From Lachnospiraceae bacterium (GTDB lineage Bacteria; Bacillota; Clostridia; Lachnospirales; Lachnospiraceae): 34,614 bases of DNA. The first letter of the stretch is position 1, and each line of letters opens with the position of its first letter. The position numbers and the translations under genes were made by a program. Below are positions 7,911 to 14,865 of the stretch, one piece after another. The notes below the pieces were generated by a model. It made no database searches. It was not told where the DNA came from and saw nothing but the letters and a program-made list of their open reading frames with translations. The stretch lies in contig JAUNGD010000037.1 in assembly GCA_030524705.1 (NCBI GenBank), forward strand, positions 1-34,614, in the 5' to 3' direction.

Positions 7911-8070
7911 TGTTGCTCTGACTTACTATTTTGCTGAAGATACTGTTGACCAGACTGGTCAATTGATTCTTGAATATCAGTACAAGACTGATCAATACCA
8001 CAAGGATAAGAATAATTTCAACTACTCCTACGCCTTCCTCGTCCTTTAGAAATGACTTTAGATGATGCAT
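7903..8070 (-). CDS. flp: Flp-type IVb major pilin
   Basis: A 55-residue protein of the Flp1 type. A short leader ending EEG precedes VGVVEIILILVVLISLVLIF, so A24 cleavage after G13 leaves glutamate at +5, as in class III prepilins. A single hydrophobic helix and a short hydrophilic tail (FSKIVSQSNSV) complete it. It has the strongest ribosome binding site of the cluster (GGAAAGGAGG, 6 nt before ATG), fitting the most abundant subunit. It is the first gene after a leader of about 380 nt and a promoter shared in design with the motor operon. Small size explains why automatic annotation could miss it. Confidence 0.88.
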   Translation of the reverse strand: MHHLKSFLKDEEGVGVVEIILILVVLISLVLIFKNQLTSLVNSIFSKIVSQSNSV

Positions 8071-8463
8071 TTTATGCCTCCTTTCCGGCTTCCCCTGATG
8101 TTAAAATATCAGAATGGCAGGTACTGCAGGAACCATCCTCCCTTCCTCCATATGCAGATACTGATAATCCAGGCTCATGTGCCCTACGCTTAAAAAATTG
8201 CATTTTGATGGAACATTTTAAATTTTCATTATTTTCTCTGGAATTTTAACTGATGTTCTCAGATAAAAAGACTGACCCTGGCCGAAATCCGGGAAACAAA
8301 CTATGACTGCAAGCAAAATATTCTCTGTATGCTTTTGGAGTATGTATCGAATCGGCCTGAGGCTTAGATAAAATGAAAGATCACTTAGAATAATCCTGAA
8401 CTGCTGCTATGTAAATATGCGCCCTGCCTAGTGGAAAGCTTCTGCTTTCTTCTGACAAGATAC
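8071..8463 (-). promoter_or_regulatory. Long 5' leader of the flp operon, with an element shared with the motor operon
   Basis: Between the -10 box and flp lie about 390 nt without a convincing gene. Positions 8349-8400 match the motor-operon leader at 13599-13651. Both contain, on the plus strand, GAAYCGGC, then AGATAAAA, then ATCACTTAGAA, with similar spacing and a trailing TGAA. On the RNA a small GC-rich hairpin can form at this place in both leaders. This suggests a conserved RNA element or a duplicated protein site. I could not match it to a known riboswitch. Confidence 0.5.
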
Positions 8464-8507
8464 ATTATATCATGTTTTTGTGATTTGTAAAGCAGTTTTT
8501 GTGATTT
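8464..8507 (-). promoter_or_regulatory. flp operon promoter with two 21-bp-spaced direct repeats
   Basis: On the minus strand -35 TTTACA (8486-8491), a 16-bp spacer and -10 TATAAT (8464-8469). AAATCACAAAAAC occurs twice, at 8495-8507 upstream of the -35 and at 8474-8486 within the spacer, 21 bp apart and therefore on the same helix face. The arrangement is reproduced at 13682-13725. A regulator binding both copies would cover the -35 region. Confidence 0.75.
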
Positions 8508-8529
8508 ATCAAAAAATATTTTAAACCTG

Positions 8530-9942
8530 CTAGAATGACAGAAAAGCAGGCACCATAAGAATGATCAGCACAACCCCCAGCATCAGCACCATAGGCAGAA
8601 GCAGCTTTGTACCGGCCTGTTCGCCAATTTTACGTGCATGATTCTTACGGTCGTTCATGGAAGTCTCCGCTTCCTGCTCTAAAAGAGAGGTTAATCCCTT
8701 TGAACCCTTCTTCAGATTCTGGGATAAAACAGAGCCGAGCCGAATGTACTCCGGCAGCTGACAGCGCTTTCCAAAGCGTTCATACGCCTGTGCCTCCGAT
8801 ACTCCGCTCTGCATTTCATAGCATGCGCTGGTCACCTCTTCATACACGTACCGTATCTTCTCGCTGTGTCGCCCATGATGTTTTCCGGAAAACAGTATTT
8901 TTTTCCCGCGGCTTTTTTCTTCGGTTGATTTTTGTTTTAAGTACTCTTCTGAAATTCTGGAAAACACACCTTTCATATTCAGACCGGCGCCCAAAAGCAT
9001 TGTCATTTTCCACACAAAATCAGGATAGTCCAGCATCAGCTGATTTCTTCTCATTTCTGCCCTCTTATGCACCATACTGTCCATCTCCAGATAAACACAC
9101 ACCGCCAGGATCAGCGTCAGCATTATAAATGCCTGAAAAGGATTCTCAGAGCTTTTGCTCCATACCACATGCTTTCCTTCCACATGATCCGGGAGTTCCA
9201 GTGTCTCCTTATGGCTGCCGCTTGCATCCGCCAATTCAACCTCCTTTTGAAGTGTCCGATACAACTGCTCCTGTTCAGACAATACTGGTGGAAAAACCCT
9301 GGCATATGTTTCATATATGCTTTCTCTTCCACTACAGGTAAGAACTGCCTGTATCTTCACCAATATACCATTTTCATCCTCCGCCTTTACGATCTCCCCT
9401 TTTTCTCCAATCACTCCATAAGGAACTGTCAGCCAGCTTATCTTTACCGCACCGTCTTTCAGGCTTACCGGAAAATTCAGGCCACTGCGAACCTCATCCA
9501 GAGAATTATTTCCCCCTGGAAGCACGCTTTCCATCTCCTCTGCCGCGGCCTCCAGCAATTGCTGCTTTTCCCGGTCTGTATATTTTCTTTCCTGCACTGT
9601 AAATTCCAGCAGCTGCTCTTCCTCTTCTCCCTCTATCTGTACAGAAAGTTCCTCCTTTCTGTCTCCTTCCCCATAATCGGGACGTATCAAAATCTGAGTC
9701 TCCGTCTCTCCCGGATCTACCATATAAACTACAAAACTTATAACAGAAATCAGTATTCCTCCGATGAGAACTGCCAGTAAAATGGAACACTTCTTAATAT
9801 AATAATTCCGGACTGCCGTCTTGCCTTCCATTGACAAAGAAACCAGTTCCTGATGCATCTCAGATTTTCCCTTCCCCGGCTGATCAAGTTTCAGTATATC
9901 AACCAGGAACTCCCCTGCTCTTTCAAATATCCTTCTGACCAT
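8530..9942 (-). CDS. tadC: TadC-like pilus platform protein with large extracytoplasmic insert
   Basis: A 470-residue inner platform protein. A cytoplasmic N-terminus (1-50), a first membrane helix (about 52-74), an acidic extracytoplasmic insert of about 195 residues (75-270), a second helix (about 270-287), a cytoplasmic type II secretion F-like domain (300-440) and a C-terminal helix (447-468). Proteobacterial TadC proteins are about 280-330 residues and lack such an insert. With TadB it should form the membrane platform on which TadA drives pilin polymerisation. It is the last gene of the motor unit; no terminator is visible between it and the flp promoter, so read-through is possible. 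Confidence 0.82.
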   Translation of the reverse strand: MVRRIFERAGEFLVDILKLDQPGKGKSEMHQELVSLSMEGKTAVRNYYIKKCSILLAVLIGGILISVISFVVYMVDPGETETQILIRPDYGEGDRKEELSVQIEGEEEEQLLEFTVQERKYTDREKQQLLEAAAEEMESVLPGGNNSLDEVRSGLNFPVSLKDGAVKISWLTVPYGVIGEKGEIVKAEDENGILVKIQAVLTCSGRESIYETYARVFPPVLSEQEQLYRTLQKEVELADASGSHKETLELPDHVEGKHVVWSKSSENPFQAFIMLTLILAVCVYLEMDSMVHKRAEMRRNQLMLDYPDFVWKMTMLLGAGLNMKGVFSRISEEYLKQKSTEEKSRGKKILFSGKHHGRHSEKIRYVYEEVTSACYEMQSGVSEAQAYERFGKRCQLPEYIRLGSVLSQNLKKGSKGLTSLLEQEAETSMNDRKNHARKIGEQAGTKLLLPMVLMLGVVLIILMVPAFLSF

Positions 9943-10014
9943 TTCTTCTTACTTCACCTGAATTCCCAGCCGTATTTTGCATTTTACCGTGTATCAATCC
10001 TGTATCCCCCTTTA

Positions 10015-10869
10015 TCACACCTCGATCCGGACAATTTTTCTTCCCCAAAAATATGCCAAAACGTACACTAGAAAGCAGAGAATCATCACGGCTGTCCCCG
10101 TCAGATTCCCATACATGACTTCCAGAAATTCCGGAGAAGTCAGCTTCACATAAGCTAAAATCAGCAGTGGGATCAGACTCATAATATTCTGTTCCATCAT
10201 CTTTCCGGAAAGGCATGTCTCTATTTCCTGCATGGTTTCCTGCTTTTGACGAATGCAGGAAACAGTATTTTGAATCACTGCGATCAGATCTCCTCCCGAG
10301 CGTTTTGCCGTTGTAAAAACTTCTGCAAAGCTCTTTATGTCATCTATGTCGCATCGATACCCCAAATCCATAAAAAGCTCCTCTACACTTCTGTTCATAG
10401 CGATCTGCGCTTCCATGATCCGAAATTCCCATATAATAAATGTATCTGGCTCGTAGACCTTCATAAGTTCCTTTAAAGCCTCCCGCAAACAGTTTTCTAT
10501 AGAATAGCCCGCCTGCAGCGAAGCTGTCACCATCTGCATGCCATCCATAAACTGCCGCTTCATTTCCTGTTGGCGTTTTTTCTTCAGCGTTTTTTTCATT
10601 TCTTTTAAAAACAAAATCATACCGGGCAATAAGATCACGAATGAAATCCATGAATAAAAGAAAAGGTAACTGACACATATATCCAGACCAATATAGACGG
10701 CGATATACTTTACCCATTCGCTGAAGGAAAAACGATACTTCGTATAGTCCCGGCGTATTCCCGGCTTTCTTCCCGCAGACTTCTTTAAATCCGATATCCG
10801 GCTCTTTGAAGCTTCTGCTGCTTTGACAGCTCCCGCCTTCTGACAAGCCTTCCCAGTATATTGCCGCAT
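10015..10869 (-). CDS. tadB: TadB pilus assembly platform protein
   Basis: A 284-residue protein with a basic N-terminus, two membrane segments (about 54-70 and 72-88), a type II secretion F-like cytoplasmic domain (108-235, with GMQMVTASLQAGYSIENCLREA and TTAKRSGGDLIAVI) and two C-terminal helices (226-242, 256-276). The start at 10869 is supported by GGAGGAAGGAGAGG immediately upstream, although it lies 85 bp inside the tadA reading frame in another frame. It is the platform partner of TadC and the TadA motor. Confidence 0.88.
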   Translation of the reverse strand: MRQYTGKACQKAGAVKAAEASKSRISDLKKSAGRKPGIRRDYTKYRFSFSEWVKYIAVYIGLDICVSYLFFYSWISFVILLPGMILFLKEMKKTLKKKRQQEMKRQFMDGMQMVTASLQAGYSIENCLREALKELMKVYEPDTFIIWEFRIMEAQIAMNRSVEELFMDLGYRCDIDDIKSFAEVFTTAKRSGGDLIAVIQNTVSCIRQKQETMQEIETCLSGKMMEQNIMSLIPLLILAYVKLTSPEFLEVMYGNLTGTAVMILCFLVYVLAYFWGRKIVRIEV

Positions 10870-12008
10870 GCATCCTCTCCTTCCTCCTCATATTCATACA
10901 ATATCTGAGTACGTATCTCTCCCGTCTGGCCGTCATATCCCAATATCTCGAGAATCTGCAATACTTTTCTGCTTTTATCCCGTAACCTTCCCAGATGAAC
11001 CATCACATCAATTCCCGAAGCAATCTGCCTTCTGACCGCCGGCAGAGGGATTTCCATTCCCATAAGTACCATTGTCTCAAGTCTCGCCAGCATATCCTCC
11101 GGACTGTTGGCATGGCCCGTAGAAATAGACCCGTCATGGCCTGTGTTCAGTGCCTGTAAGAGATCGATTGCCTCACTGCCCCTGACCTCCCCGATCAAAA
11201 TGCGGTCCGGCCTCATCCGAAGGCTGGATTTGATCAGATCCCGGATAGTAATCTCTTTTTCGCCTTCCGTATTTGCATTTCGTGCCTCCAGACGAACCAG
11301 ATTTTTTACACCCTGAATCTGCAGTTCAGCATTGTCTTCAATCGTAATGATACGCTCATCCTTCGGCACAAAATTGGAAAGAGCATTCATAAAAGTGGTC
11401 TTGCCGGAGCCCGTACCACCGGAAATAAAAATGTTATATCCTGCACAGACAAGCTTTTCCAGAAATGTAACAGCCTCCCGGGATACCGTATCCCAGCGTA
11501 CCAGCTGCTCCATCTGAATCGGATGATCCGGGAAACGCCTTATTGTGATCACAGGGCCATTCAGGGCAACCGGCGGCATTACAATATTGACACGGGCGCC
11601 ATTTTCCAGACGTGCATCCACGATTGGAACAGACTCATTCACAATACGGTTGCATTTCCCCACAATCTGCTGTGCAATATCCTCCAGCCTTTCTTTGGAG
11701 AAAAAACGCTTTTCCCACAATTCCAGCCGTCCATTCCGTTCAATAAATATTCCTTCTGTACCATTTACCATGATTTCCGTCACTGAGTCATCATCAATCA
11801 GCTCCTGCAGGATATCCAGCCGCCGGACAGAATTAAACAATTCCTTTCTAAGATCATTTCGGTCGGAAAGACGGATATAAAATTCAAATCCGGTCTGCAG
11901 GATCAGCTCGTCAATATTCCGGTATATCTCCTCATCCCGGATCTCCCGGCAATTCTCCAGATTTTCCATAAGTTTTTCCCGTAAAGCAGAAAACCGCTTC
12001 TCATCCAT
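10785..12008 (-). CDS. tadA: TadA/CpaF pilus assembly ATPase
   Basis: A 407-residue secretion ATPase of the GspE/VirB11 superfamily, CpaF branch. An N-terminal domain (1-180) carries DDDSVTEIMVNG. The RecA-like core has Walker A GGTGSGKTT (197-205), the Asp-box region ITIEDNAELQ (221-230), Walker B-like ILIGEVRGSEA (270-280) and the His box HDGSISTGHAN (291-301). Hydrolysis powers Flp polymerisation through TadB/TadC. ATG 12008 is chosen: it follows the upstream TGA by 2 nt, with GGAGGAGG about 13 nt before it. A GTG at 12032 is possible but badly placed. The gene overlaps tadB by 85 bp. Confidence 0.95.
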   Translation of the reverse strand: MDEKRFSALREKLMENLENCREIRDEEIYRNIDELILQTGFEFYIRLSDRNDLRKELFNSVRRLDILQELIDDDSVTEIMVNGTEGIFIERNGRLELWEKRFFSKERLEDIAQQIVGKCNRIVNESVPIVDARLENGARVNIVMPPVALNGPVITIRRFPDHPIQMEQLVRWDTVSREAVTFLEKLVCAGYNIFISGGTGSGKTTFMNALSNFVPKDERIITIEDNAELQIQGVKNLVRLEARNANTEGEKEITIRDLIKSSLRMRPDRILIGEVRGSEAIDLLQALNTGHDGSISTGHANSPEDMLARLETMVLMGMEIPLPAVRRQIASGIDVMVHLGRLRDKSRKVLQILEILGYDGQTGEIRTQILYEYEEEGEDACGNILGRLVRRRELSKQQKLQRAGYRI

Positions 12009-12010
12009 CG

Positions 12011-13021
12011 TCAGATCAATTCCTCCTCCCACAAAAGCTTTCTCACGTAATCTCCCATTTCTCCCCAGACAAGCTGCTGTATCATATCCCCTTCTTTTTG
12101 CATGGTCTGTATCGGAAGTCTGAGTTTCTGTGTCTTATCAAGTACCTCCTGCAGATCCAGCATCTGAATAAGCTTTTCATACTGGGCGATTTTGGCCTGA
12201 GAAATCATATCCTCCTGAACCGGCATATAGATTCTGTCGCAGCTTTTCAAAATCTGAAACAATTCATCCACCTGTTCGCTCAAATCCAAAATAATTACAT
12301 CATAATCACAGTAATTCATAATATCCTGAAGAAATTCCATCCACTCACTGCCGGAAACATCCCGGATATCTGCCGGCGAGATCGCCGGGGGCACATATTG
12401 AAGCCCATGGAAGGTCTGGATCACAGAATTCAATCGAAAGATAAAACCATTCTCTTTCTGCCTGGAAAAATAGATGAGATCTGACAGATCTGCCCGGCAC
12501 TTTGTCTGAAAAAGCTCCTCGAATCCTGCAAACTCTTCAAAGTTCAGATACAACACCTGCTTTGTCTCTGCCAAAATCTCTCCCAGAGTCAGTGCAAATG
12601 AAGTCCTTCGAGATCGTCCAACCGGTGAATAAATACCGTACAGCTTTGTTTTATGTGCGACGCTTCCCAAAATATACGGCCGTGGATTCAGTTCTGCATA
12701 ATATTCCATCACCTCAGATAAAATCTGATCTGACGACTGATATTTATAGATAAAGGGATACTCCTCCAGATCCTGCAGCGTCTCACCTTCTGACAGGATA
12801 ATCGTACGGCTAATGGGAAGATCTCTTATCTCATTGCACATAGCCCTGGTAGAGATAAGAAGAATCTCAATTTCATTATCCTTTGCAAATGACTGCAGAC
12901 TTTCCACATTTGTAAAAGCCTGTACCTCAAAAGGTGTTGTTCGTTTTTCATTTAAATAGTCCATAAGGTTGCAAGCATAAGATGCCTCCAGATCACAAAC
13001 TGCAAATATACTCTTTTTCAA
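12011..13021 (-). CDS. CpaE/TadZ-like ParA-family protein with degenerate Walker A
   Basis: A 336-residue protein. The N-terminal part (1-125) resembles the receiver-like domain of CpaE/TadZ, and the C-terminal part a MinD/ParA ATPase. The expected deviant Walker A is SPVGRSRRT at 132-140, in which the usual GKT lysine is arginine; CDYDVIILDLSEQ fits the Walker B strand. TadZ/CpaE proteins position the pilus apparatus at a pole. The TTG start at 13021 overlaps the upstream TGA and has AGGAGG 6 nt before it; a longer frame starting within the peptidase gene is unlikely. Nucleotide hydrolysis may be weak or absent (inference). Confidence 0.78.
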   Translation of the reverse strand: MKKSIFAVCDLEASYACNLMDYLNEKRTTPFEVQAFTNVESLQSFAKDNEIEILLISTRAMCNEIRDLPISRTIILSEGETLQDLEEYPFIYKYQSSDQILSEVMEYYAELNPRPYILGSVAHKTKLYGIYSPVGRSRRTSFALTLGEILAETKQVLYLNFEEFAGFEELFQTKCRADLSDLIYFSRQKENGFIFRLNSVIQTFHGLQYVPPAISPADIRDVSGSEWMEFLQDIMNYCDYDVIILDLSEQVDELFQILKSCDRIYMPVQEDMISQAKIAQYEKLIQMLDLQEVLDKTQKLRLPIQTMQKEGDMIQQLVWGEMGDYVRKLLWEEELI

Positions 13022-13530
13022 ATAATACCTCCTATATAACAAAGAATTCCCAGCAGAACCGGCACAGAGAAACAGAATCTTGCATCCTCCTTTGTTTTTT
13101 CCAGATATGAGTTCCATTGTTTTTCTTTTGAATATTGATCGATATAATCAGATAAGCAGATCAGCCGCTGACTGATATTGTGACGGCGAAGTATGATTGC
13201 CAGTGAAATCATTCCGCCAAAAAGAATTGCCGCTGTGATGCAGGCAAAACAGTCAGAGGGGCCCAGAAATCCTCCCATGACACACATCAGCTTGATATCA
13301 CCTGCCCCTATCATTCGGAAATAATAAAATCCTCCAAACAACAGTATCGGAAGAAATACGCCGCCCAGAAAAAGAAGAAGTCCCATCGCTCCTCTGGCAA
13401 ACAGCTGATATGTCCCGCCCCATAAAATCCCGGTAACTACTATTCCATTGGGAATACGTCCCTCGTGAAGATCAAACAGCACAGCAGTGCCTGCTATGCA
13501 CAGCAAAGATAACATCTGGATTTCTTTCAA
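13018..13530 (-). CDS. Prepilin peptidase, A24 family (TadV/CpaA-like), copy 2
   Basis: A 170-residue polytopic membrane aspartyl protease. Catalytic aspartates are in FDLHEGRIPN (D20) and GAGDIKL (D78). The C-terminal cytoplasmic stretch (about 120-150) is longer than in the other A24 copy at 4960-5373, and the two are clearly different lineages. The start is a TTG preceded by AGGGGGAA at about 11 nt, an indifferent site suggesting low expression. It is the first gene of the motor unit, about 150 nt downstream of the promoter at 13682-13725, and overlaps the next gene by 4 bp. Confidence 0.88.
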   Translation of the reverse strand: MKEIQMLSLLCIAGTAVLFDLHEGRIPNGIVVTGILWGGTYQLFARGAMGLLLFLGGVFLPILLFGGFYYFRMIGAGDIKLMCVMGGFLGPSDCFACITAAILFGGMISLAIILRRHNISQRLICLSDYIDQYSKEKQWNSYLEKTKEDARFCFSVPVLLGILCYIGGII

Positions 13531-13598
13531 ATAATAACATTCCCCCTGTCATATAAATATCCTGTCTCTGTAATTTGTAATCTTCCTGAATCTGTGCC

Positions 13599-13651
13599 GA
13601 ACCGGCTGAAATCCCAGATAAAACAAATGAATCACTTAGAACAATTTTGAA
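13599..13651 (-). promoter_or_regulatory. Motor-operon leader element related to the flp leader
   Basis: This stretch matches 8349-8400 of the flp leader. On the transcript it carries GCCGGUUCGGC, able to fold as a 4-bp hairpin, enclosed by AUCUG and CAGAU, which can pair. It lies between the promoter and the first gene. It could be an RNA element or a duplicated protein-binding region. Confidence 0.45.
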
Positions 13652-13681
13652 ATGAAAGACCGTTTTTCTCTGACAAGATAT

Positions 13682-13725
13682 ATTATAACATGTTTTTGTG
13701 ATTTGTAAAGTAGTTTTTGTGATTT
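13682..13725 (-). promoter_or_regulatory. Tad motor operon promoter with two 21-bp-spaced direct repeats
   Basis: On the minus strand -35 TTTACA (13704-13709), a 16-bp spacer and -10 TATAAT (13682-13687). AAATCACAAAAAC is present at 13713-13725 and 13692-13704, 21 bp apart. Apart from a few bases it duplicates the flp promoter at 8464-8507, including the bases just after the -10 (ATCTTGTCAGA). Confidence 0.75.
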
Positions 13726-13775
13726 AATGAAATTATTTTGAGGAGAAAGAAGGATATAATTCTTTACTTCATTTA

Positions 13776-13829
13776 TTGGTAATGTTATATTCAATTTAAA
13801 CATAATATATCTGTTTTAGTGAACATTAC
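13776..13829 (+). promoter_or_regulatory. Upstream region of the dhaK-like gene with inverted repeat and weak promoter
   Basis: GTAATGTT (13779-13786) and AACATTAC (13822-13829) are perfect 8-bp inverted arms, 43 bp centre to centre. Between them TTGGTA (13776-13781) and CATAAT (13801-13806) could be a poorly spaced (19 bp) -35/-10 pair. The layout would suit an operator pair around a promoter, but the evidence is weak. Confidence 0.3.
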
Positions 13830-13883
13830 TACTCCCAAAAGTTGATTTCTCTATAACAAAATAAAAATATGGAGGGAAGTCAT

Positions 13884-14849
13884 ATGAAATACCTTTCGAA
13901 CCCGGATTTTATCACAAAAGACTGTGCAGACGGATTAGCTCTGGTCTATCCTGAGCTGGTACAGACGCTGCCAGACTCCTTCAATGGCCGTATTCTTCTT
14001 TCCAGTACGATAACTCCCAATCGTGTGAATTTAATTGTCAGCTCCGGCGGAGGCGGAGGCCCATTTTCTAATGCTTTTGCAGCAAGCCCCGATCTGGCAG
14101 ACGCTGTTGTAAACGGCAATATCTGTACGGCTCCCAGCGCTTACGATATTTATGAAGCTGTCAAAAAAATCAACAGCCCGCACGGCTATCTGTTGATGTA
14201 CAACAATTTTATGGGGGATTGGCTCAACAACGATCTGGCTCTGGAATTAATTGAAACAGAAGGCTATAAAGGATGCCTTATTCCGATTTGCGATGATTGC
14301 CTGTCTGTCCCGGAGGACGCTCCCAGAAGCGAGCGCACCGGACTAATCGGTATTCTTTATGCAGTAAAAATTGCGGCGGCCAGCGCCAGAACAGGAGCAT
14401 CCCTGAAAGAAATCGCCGGCCTGATAGAGCATGTAAATCAAAGAATGAGCAGCGTTATGGTCACTTTTGACTTTGAGAAAAAGCTTACCATGCTGGGTGA
14501 AGGCATTTCCGGAGAACCTGCACGGCTCATATATGAAGACCAGTTTACCCTCGAAGCTGCCGCCCGGCTCGCATATGATGTGCTTTACAAAGACCTGGAG
14601 CCAGAAAAAAACGAAAAAATTTATATTCTCATAAATCGGAATCAGTATACGCTGTATGAAGATGCCTTTATACTTTCCAAGCATCTGTACGGCTATTCTC
14701 AGACAAAAACACCCATACATCAAATGAGTGTCGGATATTATGACCGGATGTCGGAATCCTATGGTTTTTCTGTGACCATGCTTTGCGCAGATGCCCGTAT
14801 TGACCCGTTCATGAGAAAACGCTGCTTCACCGAATCTTTTATTGTATAA
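13884..14849 (+). CDS. DhaK-like (DAK1) protein lacking the substrate histidines
   Basis: A 321-residue protein that aligns along its length with the dihydroxyacetone kinase substrate subunit DhaK. The glycine loop is SSGGGGGPFSNAF (53-65), where DhaK has GGGSGHEP. NNFMGDWLNND (107-117) keeps the aspartate (D112) of the family KNYTGD motif. GEGISGEPA (205-213) has serine at 209 where DhaK has the histidine that binds dihydroxyacetone covalently. Both histidines central to the known mechanism are therefore missing. The ATG at 13884 is preceded by GGAGGGAAG; the ATG at 13869 would place that site inside the gene. It forms a two-gene unit with dhaL, with no DhaM nearby. Substrate unknown: a different carbohydrate kinase or a non-catalytic homologue. 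Confidence 0.8.
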   Translation: MKYLSNPDFITKDCADGLALVYPELVQTLPDSFNGRILLSSTITPNRVNLIVSSGGGGGPFSNAFAASPDLADAVVNGNICTAPSAYDIYEAVKKINSPHGYLLMYNNFMGDWLNNDLALELIETEGYKGCLIPICDDCLSVPEDAPRSERTGLIGILYAVKIAAASARTGASLKEIAGLIEHVNQRMSSVMVTFDFEKKLTMLGEGISGEPARLIYEDQFTLEAAARLAYDVLYKDLEPEKNEKIYILINRNQYTLYEDAFILSKHLYGYSQTKTPIHQMSVGYYDRMSESYGFSVTMLCADARIDPFMRKRCFTESFIV

Positions 14850-14865
14850 TAAGGGAGGAATTTTT

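Noticed and set aside
8072-8203. 43-codon minus-strand frame in the flp leader ending just before the flp start
   Set aside because: No Shine-Dalgarno sequence precedes its ATG and the sequence matches nothing. A leader peptide cannot be excluded but is unsupported.
8071-8463. Cyclic-di-GMP (GEMM) riboswitch in the flp leader
   Set aside because: Considered because pilus genes in Clostridia often carry one. The conserved GGCAAACC and CGCAAAGCC-type cores are not present on the transcript.
3143-13530. Type II secretion or classical type IVa pilus system
   Set aside because: The ATPase is CpaF-like, the pilin is a 55-residue Flp, and TadE-like proteins are present. No GspD/PilQ, PilT or type IVa pilin is found.
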